Counted from the first letter of the stretch, positions 1 to 5,132 are shown. The stretch: 26,209 bases of DNA from a virus (IMGVR_UViG_3300046011_011878:1-26209), one strand, 5' to 3'. Program-made: numbers and translations. The notes: a model not told the origin generated them from the letters alone.

Positions 1-12
1 GGTTAGTTTCAT
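1..12 (-). CDS. start of a gene leaving the window
   Basis: An ATG on the minus strand at position 12 opens a frame reading M-K-L-T before the window ends. Only the first codons are visible, so nothing can be said of function. It lies about 50 bases downstream of the preceding small minus-strand gene and would continue the same gene array. The start is plausible only because of position and strand. Confidence 0.25.
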
Positions 13-64
13 GGCTTGAGGTTTAGGTTTTTGATTTTAGTGGTTGAGTATTTTATTGCAAGGA

Positions 65-220
65 TTATTTTCTCAAAATGTCGCGGACATTATAGCACAT
101 ATTGAAAAGATGAAAATTGACAAACGCGCAAACCCGCTTGTTGTCTCGTTCTGCCGCATGAGCGCGGCGAATAAATTTTTGTCCATTCTCGTGAAGAGTG
201 GCAAGGATTTTGTTTTTCAT
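65..220 (-). CDS. small basic hypothetical protein, 51 aa
   Basis: The product is unrecognised: a basic, Arg/Lys-rich protein with no obvious membrane segment. The frame stays open further upstream to 352, but I chose the ATG at 220. It begins M-K-N-K, like the neighbouring gene that begins M-K-N-E-N, and both ATGs sit just after an almost identical promoter-like leader (A-tract, TGGACA, 15 bp, ATAC(A/C)TT, AAAAACATG). The upstream open frame then reads through the promoter by chance. This gene has its own promoter and is the last complete gene of the minus-strand micro-gene array. Confidence 0.5.
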   Translation of the reverse strand: MKNKILATLHENGQKFIRRAHAAERDNKRVCAFVNFHLFNMCYNVRDILRK

Positions 221-228
221 GTTTTTAA

Positions 229-255
229 TGTATAAAATTATTTCGATTCTGTCCA
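229..255 (-). promoter_or_regulatory. sigma-70-like promoter for the 65-220 gene
   Basis: On the minus strand TGGACA (250-255), 15 bases, then TATACATT before the ATG at 220. Counting TACATT as the -10 gives a normal 17-bp spacer. A run of A residues lies just upstream like an UP element. Four other units in this region carry the same arrangement. Confidence 0.5.
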
Positions 256-266
256 GATATTTTTTT

Positions 267-428
267 TCAATTTTCGTATTGTCCGAAAAGTTCATATCGC
301 CCATCGAAAGATTCTTCTTCCTCGTCGAGAACGAAGGGGATGTTGCCTGCATAGGAACACATGGCGAGGAAGCTGTCTGTGTCTTGGATGTCTGCGGTGT
401 CAGCGGTGGTGGTGTTTTCGTTTTTCAT
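267..428 (-). CDS. small acidic hypothetical protein, 53 aa
   Basis: The product is unrecognised. It begins M-K-N-E-N and has a strongly acidic middle (L-D-E-E-E-E-S-F-D). No membrane segment or signal peptide is visible. The open frame reaches to 545, but I chose the ATG at 428. The upstream part overlaps a promoter-like leader shared with four other genes, and the shared leader places the ATG at the same distance in each. It is a single-gene unit, separated from the upstream unit by the first GC-palindrome/TGGCACG cassette. Confidence 0.5.
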   Translation of the reverse strand: MKNENTTTADTADIQDTDSFLAMCSYAGNIPFVLDEEEESFDGRYELFGQYEN

Positions 429-436
429 GTTTTTAA

Positions 437-463
437 GGTATTCGATTAAGTCTAAAATGTCCA
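437..463 (-). promoter_or_regulatory. sigma-70-like promoter for the 267-428 gene
   Basis: On the minus strand TGGACA (458-463), 15 bases, then AATACCTT. It is preceded by the same A-tract and ATATC leader as the promoter at 229-255. The ATG follows at 428. Confidence 0.5.
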
Positions 464-494
464 GATATTTTTTTTGATTTTTATTCGGTGCCGT

Positions 495-544
495 AAGCAA
501 TCGTCGTGCCAGGCCGTGGTTTAGCGCATTCAGAATCCGTGCCA
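495..544 (-). promoter_or_regulatory. two TGGCACG boxes (sigma-54-like), cassette 1
   Basis: On the minus strand, box 1a (528-544) reads TGGCACG-GATT-CTGAAT. Box 1b (495-511) reads TGGCACG-ACGA-TTGCTT. Box 1b matches the sigma-54 consensus TGGCACG-N4-TTGCW exactly, with GG and GC ten bases apart. Box 1a has GA in place of GC at the -12 position. The boxes are 33 bp apart, face the downstream gene at 428, and lie just upstream of its A-tract and sigma-70-like promoter. Tandem binding sites for another protein remain possible. Confidence 0.5.
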
Positions 545-581
545 ATTTTTCTGCATAAGTAGCTCATTTCCAATGACTTGC

Positions 582-625
582 AGGCCCGACGGGCCCGTAA
601 GTCGTTGATATTCAACCACTTACGG
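582..625. repeat. GC palindrome and hairpin, cassette 1
   Basis: A palindrome GGCCCG-A-CGGGCC (583-595) is followed by 14-base inverted arms (595-608 and 612-625) with one mismatch and a TAT loop. Read on the plus strand the hairpin is followed by ATTTTTTT, like an intrinsic terminator facing rightwards. On the gene (minus) strand it lies just after the stop codon of the 632-742 gene but has no U tail. Related copies are at 1361-1434 and 2135-2200. Confidence 0.7.
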
Positions 626-631
626 ATTTTT

Positions 632-742
632 TTACAGCCCGTTTTTGCCTACATAGTCAGCGAAGGCAAAGAACAGATGCAACATTGCCAAGGTAAAGGT
701 AATCAAGAAGATAGGGTAGAAAAGTTTTTCGATGAGGCTCAT
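632..742 (-). CDS. small membrane protein, 36 aa
   Basis: Reads M-S-L-I-E-K-L-F-Y-P-I-F-L, followed by a hydrophobic stretch from about residue 8 to 27, ending in G-K-N-G-L. It is probably a single-pass inner-membrane micro-protein. The family is not recognised. The start at 742 follows an A/T-rich leader with no Shine-Dalgarno. It is the last gene of a three-gene minus-strand unit and is followed at once by the hairpin of cassette 1. Confidence 0.45.
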   Translation of the reverse strand: MSLIEKLFYPIFLITFTLAMLHLFFAFADYVGKNGL

Positions 743-787
743 ATTATTTATTTAGGTTAGTTGTTTAAGTGATTGATTGTTAGTTGA

Positions 788-1117
788 TTAGTCGCTCCAG
801 CAGTCATAAGAGCCATTGAATATCCAAGAACCATCCTCTTGCTTGATCCCATCTTGGCAAGTAAGAGATTGACCGCCAATGCCATACAAACCACAGATAG
901 AGGTGAGAAGCTCTTTGTTGCTTTGTGCAAGGCGTGCTTTTGTATCAGCGTTGCCGAAGTAGTCGCGCCCAAAGGTAGGGAATAGGTTAGTGGATGCGTG
1001 AATCTGGAATGTGCCATAGTCACGGGTTCCTGTGCTGTTGCGGGAATGAGTAGAGGCAACCTTGATGAAGTGGCGAGCGTTATTCACGGCGTCAAGTGTG
1101 GCGGTTGTATTGTTCAT
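788..1117 (-). CDS. small protein with a lysozyme-like motif, 109 aa
   Basis: Residues about 27-38 read N-S-T-G-T-R-D-Y-G-T-F-Q-I-H. This resembles the core of C-type lysozymes and related transglycosylase folds, where N-x-D-G-S-T-D-Y-G-I-L-Q-I-N holds the second catalytic Asp. Two cysteines (about 74 and 86) follow. The catalytic Glu expected about 17 residues before the Asp is not visible; a His lies near that position. The protein also lacks a signal peptide and is short, so it may be a partial or non-catalytic relative, or the match may be chance. It is the middle gene of a minus-strand unit, about 15 bases after the membrane micro-protein at 1133-1234. A main endolysin exists elsewhere in the window at 21083-21700. 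Confidence 0.55.
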   Translation of the reverse strand: MNNTTATLDAVNNARHFIKVASTHSRNSTGTRDYGTFQIHASTNLFPTFGRDYFGNADTKARLAQSNKELLTSICGLYGIGGQSLTCQDGIKQEDGSWIFNGSYDCWSD

Positions 1118-1132
1118 GATTTTTATTTTATA

Positions 1133-1234
1133 TCAGTTGTTGTCTTTTGTTTCAAGGTGAATTTTTAGTAAAACGGCGATTGTAACAAACCAGATGAAGA
1201 CGATTCCGAAGGCGATTTTGTCAGTCATGTCCAT
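1133..1234 (-). CDS. small membrane protein, 33 aa (family A)
   Basis: Reads M-D-M-T-D-K-I-A-F, then the hydrophobic F-I-W-F-V-T-I-A-V-L-L-K and a polar tail. It is clearly related to the 30-residue protein at 2456-2548: both have a D-K/Q-I-A-F N-terminus, F-I-W-F, then T-I-A-V-L-L-K and a short acidic tail. A conserved pair at this length argues that both are real genes. Each would be a single-pass membrane peptide; function is unknown. An in-frame second Met (residue 3) could also be the start. It is the first gene of its unit, with a sigma-70-like promoter directly upstream. Confidence 0.6.
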   Translation of the reverse strand: MDMTDKIAFGIVFIWFVTIAVLLKIHLETKDNN

Positions 1235-1242
1235 GAGTTGAA

Positions 1243-1268
1243 TGTATCAAAGGAATGATTTTAGACAA
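1243..1268 (-). promoter_or_regulatory. sigma-70-like promoter for the 632-1234 unit
   Basis: On the minus strand TTGTCT (1263-1268), 14 bases, then GATACATT before the ATG at 1234. A long A-tract lies upstream. It is one base shorter in the spacer than the other four members of this promoter set. Confidence 0.5.
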
Positions 1269-1309
1269 GGATTTTTTTTTGAATTTAATTGAATTTTTTT
1301 TCGAGGCTT

Positions 1310-1359
1310 TAGCAGGTGTCGTGCCAGGCCGCTATTTTAGACATTCAGAATGCGTGCCA
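1310..1359 (-). promoter_or_regulatory. two TGGCACG boxes (sigma-54-like), cassette 2
   Basis: On the minus strand, box 2a (1343-1359) is TGGCACG-CATT-CTGAAT and box 2b (1310-1326) is TGGCACG-ACAC-CTGCTA. Box 2b keeps the GG-N10-GC core of a sigma-54 promoter. The 33-bp spacing equals that in cassette 1. The boxes lie upstream of the A-tract and promoter for the 1234 gene. Confidence 0.5.
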
Positions 1360-1360
1360 A

Positions 1361-1434
1361 GTTGTAAATCGTTGCATATCAAGCACTTAGGGGCCCGGCG
1401 GGCCCGTAAGTCGTTGATTTTCAGCAACTTACGG
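1361..1434. repeat. GC palindrome with flanking inverted repeats, cassette 2
   Basis: A perfect palindrome GGGCCCG-G-CGGGCCC (1391-1405) is flanked on each side by a degenerate hairpin of the form TAA(G/A)TCGTTG ... ACTTA. The right-hand hairpin (1404-1434) has 14-base arms with two mismatches. It lies between the stop codon of the 1441-1623 gene and the TGGCACG boxes. Confidence 0.7.
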
Positions 1435-1440
1435 CTTGTT

Positions 1441-1623
1441 TTACTTTTCTATTCCGCAAGCCTCGCGGAAACGCTTGGCGTCGAACAGATTATTGTCATT
1501 TTTGAAGGTGGCGCACAGGTCAGTCACCACATTCTCGACAATCCGAAGTTCTTTTGTAGTAGTGGCTTGCGCGTATTGTAATTTGATTGCTTCGGCGATT
1601 GCGATGAAGTGTTTTTTAGACAT
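1441..1623 (-). CDS. small hypothetical protein, 60 aa
   Basis: Begins M-S-K-K-H-F-I-A-I-A-E-A-I-K and ends N-L-F-D-A-K-R-F-R-E-A-C-G-I. The ending F-D-x-x-R-F-x-x-A-C-G recalls a short conserved phage and plasmid protein family of unknown function that I remember but cannot name. It looks helical and soluble. It is the second gene of a two-gene minus-strand unit, 29 bases after the 1653-1979 gene, and its stop lies next to the hairpin of cassette 2. Confidence 0.6.
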   Translation of the reverse strand: MSKKHFIAIAEAIKLQYAQATTTKELRIVENVVTDLCATFKNDNNLFDAKRFREACGIEK

Positions 1624-1652
1624 ATTTTTGTATTTGGTTGAGGTCGAGTGAA

Positions 1653-1979
1653 TTAGGCGACAACTTCGAGGTTGTCGATGTAGGAGAAGTCGAAGCGTTT
1701 GATTTGAAGGCGTCCATCCTCCTGCTCTTCAGCCCCTTGCAGGTATTCGCGAGCCTCCTTATCCTTGCGGTTGAGAGCAACAAAGCGGTGTTGAGTGTTG
1801 GACTTGCCCCATGAGCTACCGCCACGGAGAAGAGGGAGGATAACCTCACGCCCCATGCGGATGATGCGTTGGGTGACTTCCACGCCTCCCGCCTTGAGAG
1901 GCTTTGCGTAGGTGAACCGCACGAGAGCGGTGGAGGCTGGGATTTCGTTGTTGGTGAGGTTGGTTGCGTTGTTGTTCAT
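1653..1979 (-). CDS. hypothetical protein, 108 aa
   Basis: The product is unrecognised. The N-terminus is Asn/Thr-rich (M-N-N-N-A-T-N-L-T-N-N-E), as in the 788-1117 gene (M-N-N-T-T-A-T). The body has alternating hydrophobic residues, suggesting a beta-rich soluble protein, followed by a charged segment (K-D-K-E-A-R-E-Y-L-Q) and the ending Y-I-D-N-L-E-V-V-A. Start at 1979: no Shine-Dalgarno, but a promoter of the local set lies 12 bases upstream. It is the first gene of its unit. Confidence 0.6.
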   Translation of the reverse strand: MNNNATNLTNNEIPASTALVRFTYAKPLKAGGVEVTQRIIRMGREVILPLLRGGSSWGKSNTQHRFVALNRKDKEAREYLQGAEEQEDGRLQIKRFDFSYIDNLEVVA

Positions 1980-1990
1980 AACGAAAACAA

Positions 1991-2017
1991 GGTATCACGG
2001 GGGCATGGATAGCACAA
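1991..2017 (-). promoter_or_regulatory. sigma-70-like promoter for the 1441-1979 unit
   Basis: On the minus strand TTGTGC (2012-2017), 15 bases, then GATACCTT before the ATG at 1979. The sequence AAAAAAATCCC precedes it, as in the promoter at 2772-2798. Confidence 0.5.
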
Positions 2018-2058
2018 GGGATTTTTTTATTTTTTTTGAATTTTTTTTCGAGGGCTGT

Positions 2059-2129
2059 AAGCAATCAGCGTGCCAGGCCCTACTATAGCATGATTCGTGC
2101 CAGGCCCTTGCCTAGCAGGATGCGTGCCA
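2059..2129 (-). promoter_or_regulatory. three TGGCACG boxes (sigma-54-like), cassette 3
   Basis: On the minus strand, box 3a (2113-2129) is TGGCACG-CATC-CTGCTA. Box 3b (2086-2102) is TGGCACG-AATC-ATGCTA. Box 3c (2059-2075) is TGGCACG-CTGA-TTGCTT. All three keep the GG-N10-GC spacing of sigma-54 promoters, and 3c is a full consensus match. They are spaced exactly 27 bp apart, unlike the 33 bp in the other cassettes. The tandem, regular spacing would also fit an array of protein-binding sites. Confidence 0.5.
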
Positions 2130-2134
2130 AGCAT

Positions 2135-2200
2135 AAGTCGTTGTATAGCAAGCCATTACGGGCCCGGCGGGCCCCTAAGTCGTTGATACTCAAGGGTTTG
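2135..2200. repeat. GC palindrome with flanking repeats, cassette 3
   Basis: The palindrome GGGCCCG-G-CGGGCCC (2160-2174) is identical to that of cassette 2. TAAGTCGTTG is present on both sides of it, but the flanking hairpins are more decayed than in cassettes 1 and 2. It starts about 10 bases after the stop codon of the 2210-2347 gene. Confidence 0.65.
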
Positions 2201-2209
2201 CAGTGTTAG

Positions 2210-2347
2210 TTAGATAGCGGGCTTGCCGTTAGCTAACCAGTGGTAGTATAGTGATAGGAAACCCCTCTGCATCTGCAGTTTACGACGCAATTCCTTTTCC
2301 TCGCTTAGTTGTTTTTTTGTTTTCCTGCTATGTGTGCGTTTATTCAT
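2210..2347 (-). CDS. small basic hypothetical protein, 45 aa
   Basis: Begins M-N-K-R-T-H-S-R-K-T-K-K, a strongly basic stretch, then a charged helix (S-E-E-K-E-L-R-R-K-L-Q) and an aromatic tail (L-S-L-Y-Y-H-W-L). It is unrecognised; a nucleic-acid-binding role is only a guess. The start at 2347 comes six bases after the stop of the upstream micro-protein, and GGAAG lies about ten bases before the ATG. It is the last gene of a four-gene unit. Confidence 0.45.
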   Translation of the reverse strand: MNKRTHSRKTKKQLSEEKELRRKLQMQRGFLSLYYHWLANGKPAI

Positions 2348-2353
2348 AAGTTA

Positions 2354-2446
2354 TTATCTTCCAGTAAGAAACATATATATTTTGAATAGACTGACTACCG
2401 CGCCGATCCATACAAAAAGGATCATTAGTGATATGATGTTTTCCAT
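2354..2446 (-). CDS. small membrane protein, 30 aa
   Basis: Begins M-E-N-I-I-S-L and is hydrophobic from about residue 4 to 26 (with V-W-I-G-A-V-V-S), ending L-T-G-R. Likely a single-pass membrane micro-protein. Its W-I-G/F-I-W centre and length are like the family A peptide just upstream, but the similarity is weak. Its ATG context (A-C-T-T-ATG) matches those of the genes on both sides. It is tightly packed, with nine bases between it and the preceding gene. Confidence 0.45.
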   Translation of the reverse strand: MENIISLMILFVWIGAVVSLFKIYMFLTGR

Positions 2447-2455
2447 AAGTGGTTA

Positions 2456-2548
2456 TTAGTTAGAGGATTCGAGATATGCTTTGAGAAGAACTGCAATGGT
2501 GCAGAACCAGATGAACACTACAATGAAGGCGATTTGATCGGAGTCCAT
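2456..2548 (-). CDS. small membrane protein, 30 aa (family A)
   Basis: Begins M-D-S-D-Q-I-A-F and has the hydrophobic core F-I-W-F-C-T-I-A-V-L-L-K, then a short acidic-polar tail. It is a paralogue of the peptide at 1133-1234, matching over nearly its whole length. One copy sits in unit 1 and the other in unit 3, so the family was probably duplicated with the units. It is a likely single-pass membrane protein of unknown role. Confidence 0.6.
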   Translation of the reverse strand: MDSDQIAFIVVFIWFCTIAVLLKAYLESSN

Positions 2549-2565
2549 AAGTATATGGTAGTTAA

Positions 2566-2763
2566 TTATTTAGCCCAGATATACGGATCTTGGTAGAGAG
2601 CCAAGCTATTACGCATGACACGAAGGGCTTGCACACGCTCGCGGATCTCATTGCGATACACGCGGCGGTGTTGCCAGCGGCTCGTTATGTAGAGCATCAA
2701 GGTGACGCGGATAGTGGACAGCACATCTTGGCTGATTTCGTTTAGGTTGTTTTCGTTTTGCAT
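2566..2763 (-). CDS. small basic hypothetical protein, 65 aa
   Basis: Begins M-Q-N-E-N-N-L-N-E-I, then a helical stretch with many Arg (W-Q-H-R-R-V-Y-R-N-E-I-R-E-R) and ends Q-D-P-Y-I-W-A-K. It is unrecognised. The frame continues upstream to 2898, but the ATG at 2763 was chosen because it sits just after a promoter of the local set and starts M-(K/Q)-N-E like the 267-428 gene. It is the first gene of the most upstream minus-strand unit. Confidence 0.55.
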   Translation of the reverse strand: MQNENNLNEISQDVLSTIRVTLMLYITSRWQHRRVYRNEIRERVQALRVMRNSLALYQDPYIWAK

Positions 2764-2771
2764 GGTCTTAA

Positions 2772-2798
2772 TGTATAAAATTATTTCCCGAATGACAA
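2772..2798 (-). promoter_or_regulatory. sigma-70-like promoter for the 2210-2763 unit
   Basis: On the minus strand TTGTCA (2793-2798), 15 bases, then TATACATT before the ATG at 2763. AAAAAATCCC lies immediately upstream. It is the best -35 match of the set. This unit is the only one of the four major ones without TGGCACG boxes upstream. Confidence 0.55.
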
Positions 2799-3025
2799 GG
2801 GATTTTTTGAATAAAAATGAATTTTTATTTTTGGGTGATCGAAAGATTTCCCTTGACACCCCCCCAATTTTTCGAATTTCATACCGGCATGGGCCCAAAA
2901 AGCGCAGGGGGGTCTTAAAATTCAGTCTCCCCCATGAAAAACCTAATTATTTATTTTATTTCAATTTAATTAAATAAAAAACAATCTATCTAATCTTTAT
3001 TCATGTAATCTTATATAACCTTATT

Positions 3026-3088
3026 ATGATTGACCTATTCTTCTTTATTCTTTTCTTTATGTTTCTTGTTATTATCTTTTATTCGTAG
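3026..3088 (+). CDS. possible 20-aa hydrophobic peptide
   Basis: A 20-codon frame from ATG reads M-I-D-L-F-F-F-I-L-F-F and stays hydrophobic to its stop. It could be a tiny membrane peptide, but a T-rich spacer easily gives such a frame by chance. There is no Shine-Dalgarno and no clear promoter. Confidence 0.15.
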   Translation: MIDLFFFILFFMFLVIIFYS

Positions 3089-3208
3089 AATACGTAGGGA
3101 GCGTGGGGTACCCCCCCCTATTTTTCAAAAAATTAGAAATAAATAGAGTCATTTTTTCGTTTCAAGTCGTTTCGGCCCTGGCCAGGTTTTTCCCGTAGCT
3201 GTATTTTA

Positions 3209-3232
3209 GTGTATAAAATTATAAGAATATCA
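3209..3232 (+). promoter_or_regulatory. candidate phage promoter GTGTATAAAATTAT
   Basis: GTGTATAAAATTATAAG lies 23 bases before the ATG at 3237, at the point where transcription switches to the plus strand. GTGTA-type motifs recur before other units in this window (5457, 5943, 15704, 19219, 21736, 25309, 25818, and on the minus strand at 5895-5899). Confidence 0.4.
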
Positions 3233-3236
3233 AATC

Positions 3237-4607
3237 ATGATAAAACAAATACCTATGAAGAGAATGATAGAGAAACTATCTCTAGGGTTTTCATCTTTTT
3301 CGACATCTGATAATCAAAATAATAAAGAAAATATGCCTATCATTACCAACAACAGCGAAAACTTTCACAGCGGCGAAGATTATGAGGAAAAAGAGCATCG
3401 CACTCTTTTCGGGTTCTCTACTAAAAACGTTTTTGCATCTAAATCATTAAATTTTATTTATATCGTCGTTATGTTAGTGGCAACGGCTTTTGCTTTTCAT
3501 GCTTTGTCGCTTATCTTAACGGGGTGGAATGTCGGATTAATATTTTTAGCGGCGCTTTCAGTAGTTGGATTACCATACTGCGTCAAAATTATCATGTATG
3601 GTAGAGAAAGCTTTGAATATAAGCATGCTGTACTTTGTATTATTATAAGTCTTCTTCCTACTATATTTGACTTTGTTGGTTTTTATTCTGAAACCAGTAT
3701 CAAGTCGGCTTTACAAACAACCAAATTCGAAGTTCTAGAAAAAGTTAATTATTTTGATAAGGAAGTGAGAAAATCTCTTAATAAACAGCTTATTTCTTTA
3801 GAGAATGAAACTAATAGCGCGAAAAACAAAGTCGAACAAGACTTCATTGTTAAATTAAATGAAATAAATAATAAGATTGCATCTTCCACCACTGATATAG
3901 AACAACAGTTTAATACCAAAGTTAAAGAACTTAATAGTAAAGTCAATGAGGCGGAGCAGGCGTTTATTGACGAGACTGAAGGAGTCAAAGGAAAGTCAAC
4001 TAGTGGCGTTAGCGGTATGGGACCCAGAGCGAAAGAGCTTCAAGCAGACATCAGAAAGGCGAAATCAGAAACAGAAATAGCCAGAAAAGAAATCGAGAAG
4101 AATAAAGATAAAGAACTTGAGTCTTATAAGAATAATTTAATGATTCAACAGAAAGAGGCTGAGAATTTAAAAGCCAAAGAGATAGAGAAAATAGAAAAAG
4201 AGTACCAAACTAAGAAAGTCTCTCTTGATCAGGGTGTTCAAGCTATTGATGGATTAGTTTCTACTAAAGATGGGGAAGATGGACTCATATTTAGCGTAAA
4301 TAAAGCTAAAAGCTTTGAAGAACTTGCCGATACTTCTATTAAATTAAACAGCGCGATTAATATTGTAAGCTCAAAGCTCAACGTAGAGCCTCAGTTTGTT
4401 AAATTCAAAACTGATAACGTAATTAATTTATCTTTCGGCGCCTTATTGAGAGGGGACATAACTGCAACCATATGCTTCTTGCTGGCTATCTTATTAGAAA
4501 TAGTTGATACTATTATTGTATATATGGTAAGAGGGGTAAAAACAAAACCTGTTAAAAAACAAAACATCAGAAACGTAAGGGAAAGTATTAAATATAATAA
4601 TTTTTAA
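3237..4607 (+). CDS. membrane protein with long coiled coil (DUF4407-like)
   Basis: 456 residues. A polar N-terminus of about 70 residues is followed by three membrane segments (about 72-94, 98-118, 129-150). A long charged coiled coil follows (about 165-335), with a G-M-G-P-R-A-K-E-L-Q motif near 260, and a fourth membrane segment at about 410-431. The tail is basic. This order of segments, and the G-P-x-x-x-E-L-Q motif inside the coil, resemble the DUF4407 family of membrane coiled-coil proteins seen in bacteria and large phages. The assignment is by memory and tentative. The function is unknown. It is the first plus-strand gene after the divergent spacer and has its own GTGTA promoter candidate and a poly-T run after the stop. 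Confidence 0.75.
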   Translation: MIKQIPMKRMIEKLSLGFSSFSTSDNQNNKENMPIITNNSENFHSGEDYEEKEHRTLFGFSTKNVFASKSLNFIYIVVMLVATAFAFHALSLILTGWNVGLIFLAALSVVGLPYCVKIIMYGRESFEYKHAVLCIIISLLPTIFDFVGFYSETSIKSALQTTKFEVLEKVNYFDKEVRKSLNKQLISLENETNSAKNKVEQDFIVKLNEINNKIASSTTDIEQQFNTKVKELNSKVNEAEQAFIDETEGVKGKSTSGVSGMGPRAKELQADIRKAKSETEIARKEIEKNKDKELESYKNNLMIQQKEAENLKAKEIEKIEKEYQTKKVSLDQGVQAIDGLVSTKDGEDGLIFSVNKAKSFEELADTSIKLNSAINIVSSKLNVEPQFVKFKTDNVINLSFGALLRGDITATICFLLAILLEIVDTIIVYMVRGVKTKPVKKQNIRNVRESIKYNNF

Positions 4608-4674
4608 TTTTTTTTTGAAAAAAGTTTTTTCGCTTTAGAATAAATATAAAGCAACAAATAAATAAAAAAAAATT

Positions 4675-5127
4675 ATGGTTAAATTAGAGCAAAATTATCC
4701 CCATGTAGACAGAGTGGTTTTACAACTTCTTTCAAAGAATCAAGCATTTAAGCCTCAGTTCGAGCTTTTCGCGCCAGAAGTATATGCCGAAATTCAGACT
4801 TTTGTTACTAATCCAAATTGCAGTTGTAGAGGTAAAATAGCTGAATATTCTAGAAACAATTCAGAAAAATGTATTAATTTTGTAAATAGTTTTTTGGCTG
4901 AAACTAATTCGTCTATAGATTTTGATGAGATTAATAATAATTTAGCTCAAGCTCCTGTTCAGAATAGTGCGCAGAATACGCAAGCGGGACCGGGTAGGGT
5001 TAAAAGGATTAAAAAATCAGAATGGGAAAAATTCTCTATTGAGAATCAGAGCGGCTTTGGTGGACCAGTTAGGTTTTTTTCAGTTGTTCCGGTTGACGAA
5101 GAAAATATAGACGTTTATTATATTTAA
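4675..5127 (+). CDS. hypothetical protein, 150 aa
   Basis: Unrecognised. The N-terminal half is helical (residues 1-85) and carries N-C-S-C-R-G-K near residue 48-54. A Gln/Asn/Pro linker (about 92-105) leads to a basic K-R-I-K-K-S-E-W segment and a beta-rich end (G-G-P-V-R-F-F-S-V-V-P-V, then I-D-V-Y-Y-I). The layout is two small domains joined by a linker. The leader is purely A/T (AATAAATAAAAAAAAATT) with no Shine-Dalgarno. The next gene starts five bases after the stop, so the two are likely co-transcribed. Confidence 0.75.
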   Translation: MVKLEQNYPHVDRVVLQLLSKNQAFKPQFELFAPEVYAEIQTFVTNPNCSCRGKIAEYSRNNSEKCINFVNSFLAETNSSIDFDEINNNLAQAPVQNSAQNTQAGPGRVKRIKKSEWEKFSIENQSGFGGPVRFFSVVPVDEENIDVYYI

Positions 5128-5132
5128 TAAAA

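Larger units (their letters stand above)
2764..3236. other. non-coding spacer with G/C tracts, divergent region
   Basis: About 470 bases separate the minus-strand micro-genes from the plus-strand main block. It holds the minus-strand promoter at 2772-2798. It also holds two related C-tract elements: seven C followed by AATTTTTC at 2859-2873, and eight C followed by TATTTTTC at 3111-3126. There is a GGGGGG/CCCCC hairpin at about 2909-2933, GGGGTACCCC (3105-3114), and CCTGGCCAGG followed by T5 at 3177-3191. A plus-strand GTGTA promoter candidate lies at 3209. The only coding hint is a 20-codon hydrophobic frame at 3026-3088. Confidence 0.6.

Noticed and set aside
44-449. Plus-strand open frames over the first 450 bases
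   Set aside because: They are antisense to the small minus-strand genes, contain those genes' promoters, and have no leader signals.
757-1059. Second minus-strand frame overlapping the 788-1117 gene
   Set aside because: Low-complexity Thr/Ala/Leu sequence in a shifted frame of the better supported gene.
1255-1651. Plus-strand frames across cassette 2
   Set aside because: They run through the palindrome and boxes and overlap the better supported minus-strand gene at 1441-1623.
3177-3191. Intrinsic terminator CCTGGCCAGG-TTTTT
   Set aside because: The palindrome has no loop, and no plus-strand gene lies upstream; it is more likely a decayed piece of the GC cassette or a binding site.
3749-3988. 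Minus-strand frame opposite the coiled-coil membrane protein
   Set aside because: Ser/Leu-rich antisense of a charged coiled coil, a common artefact.
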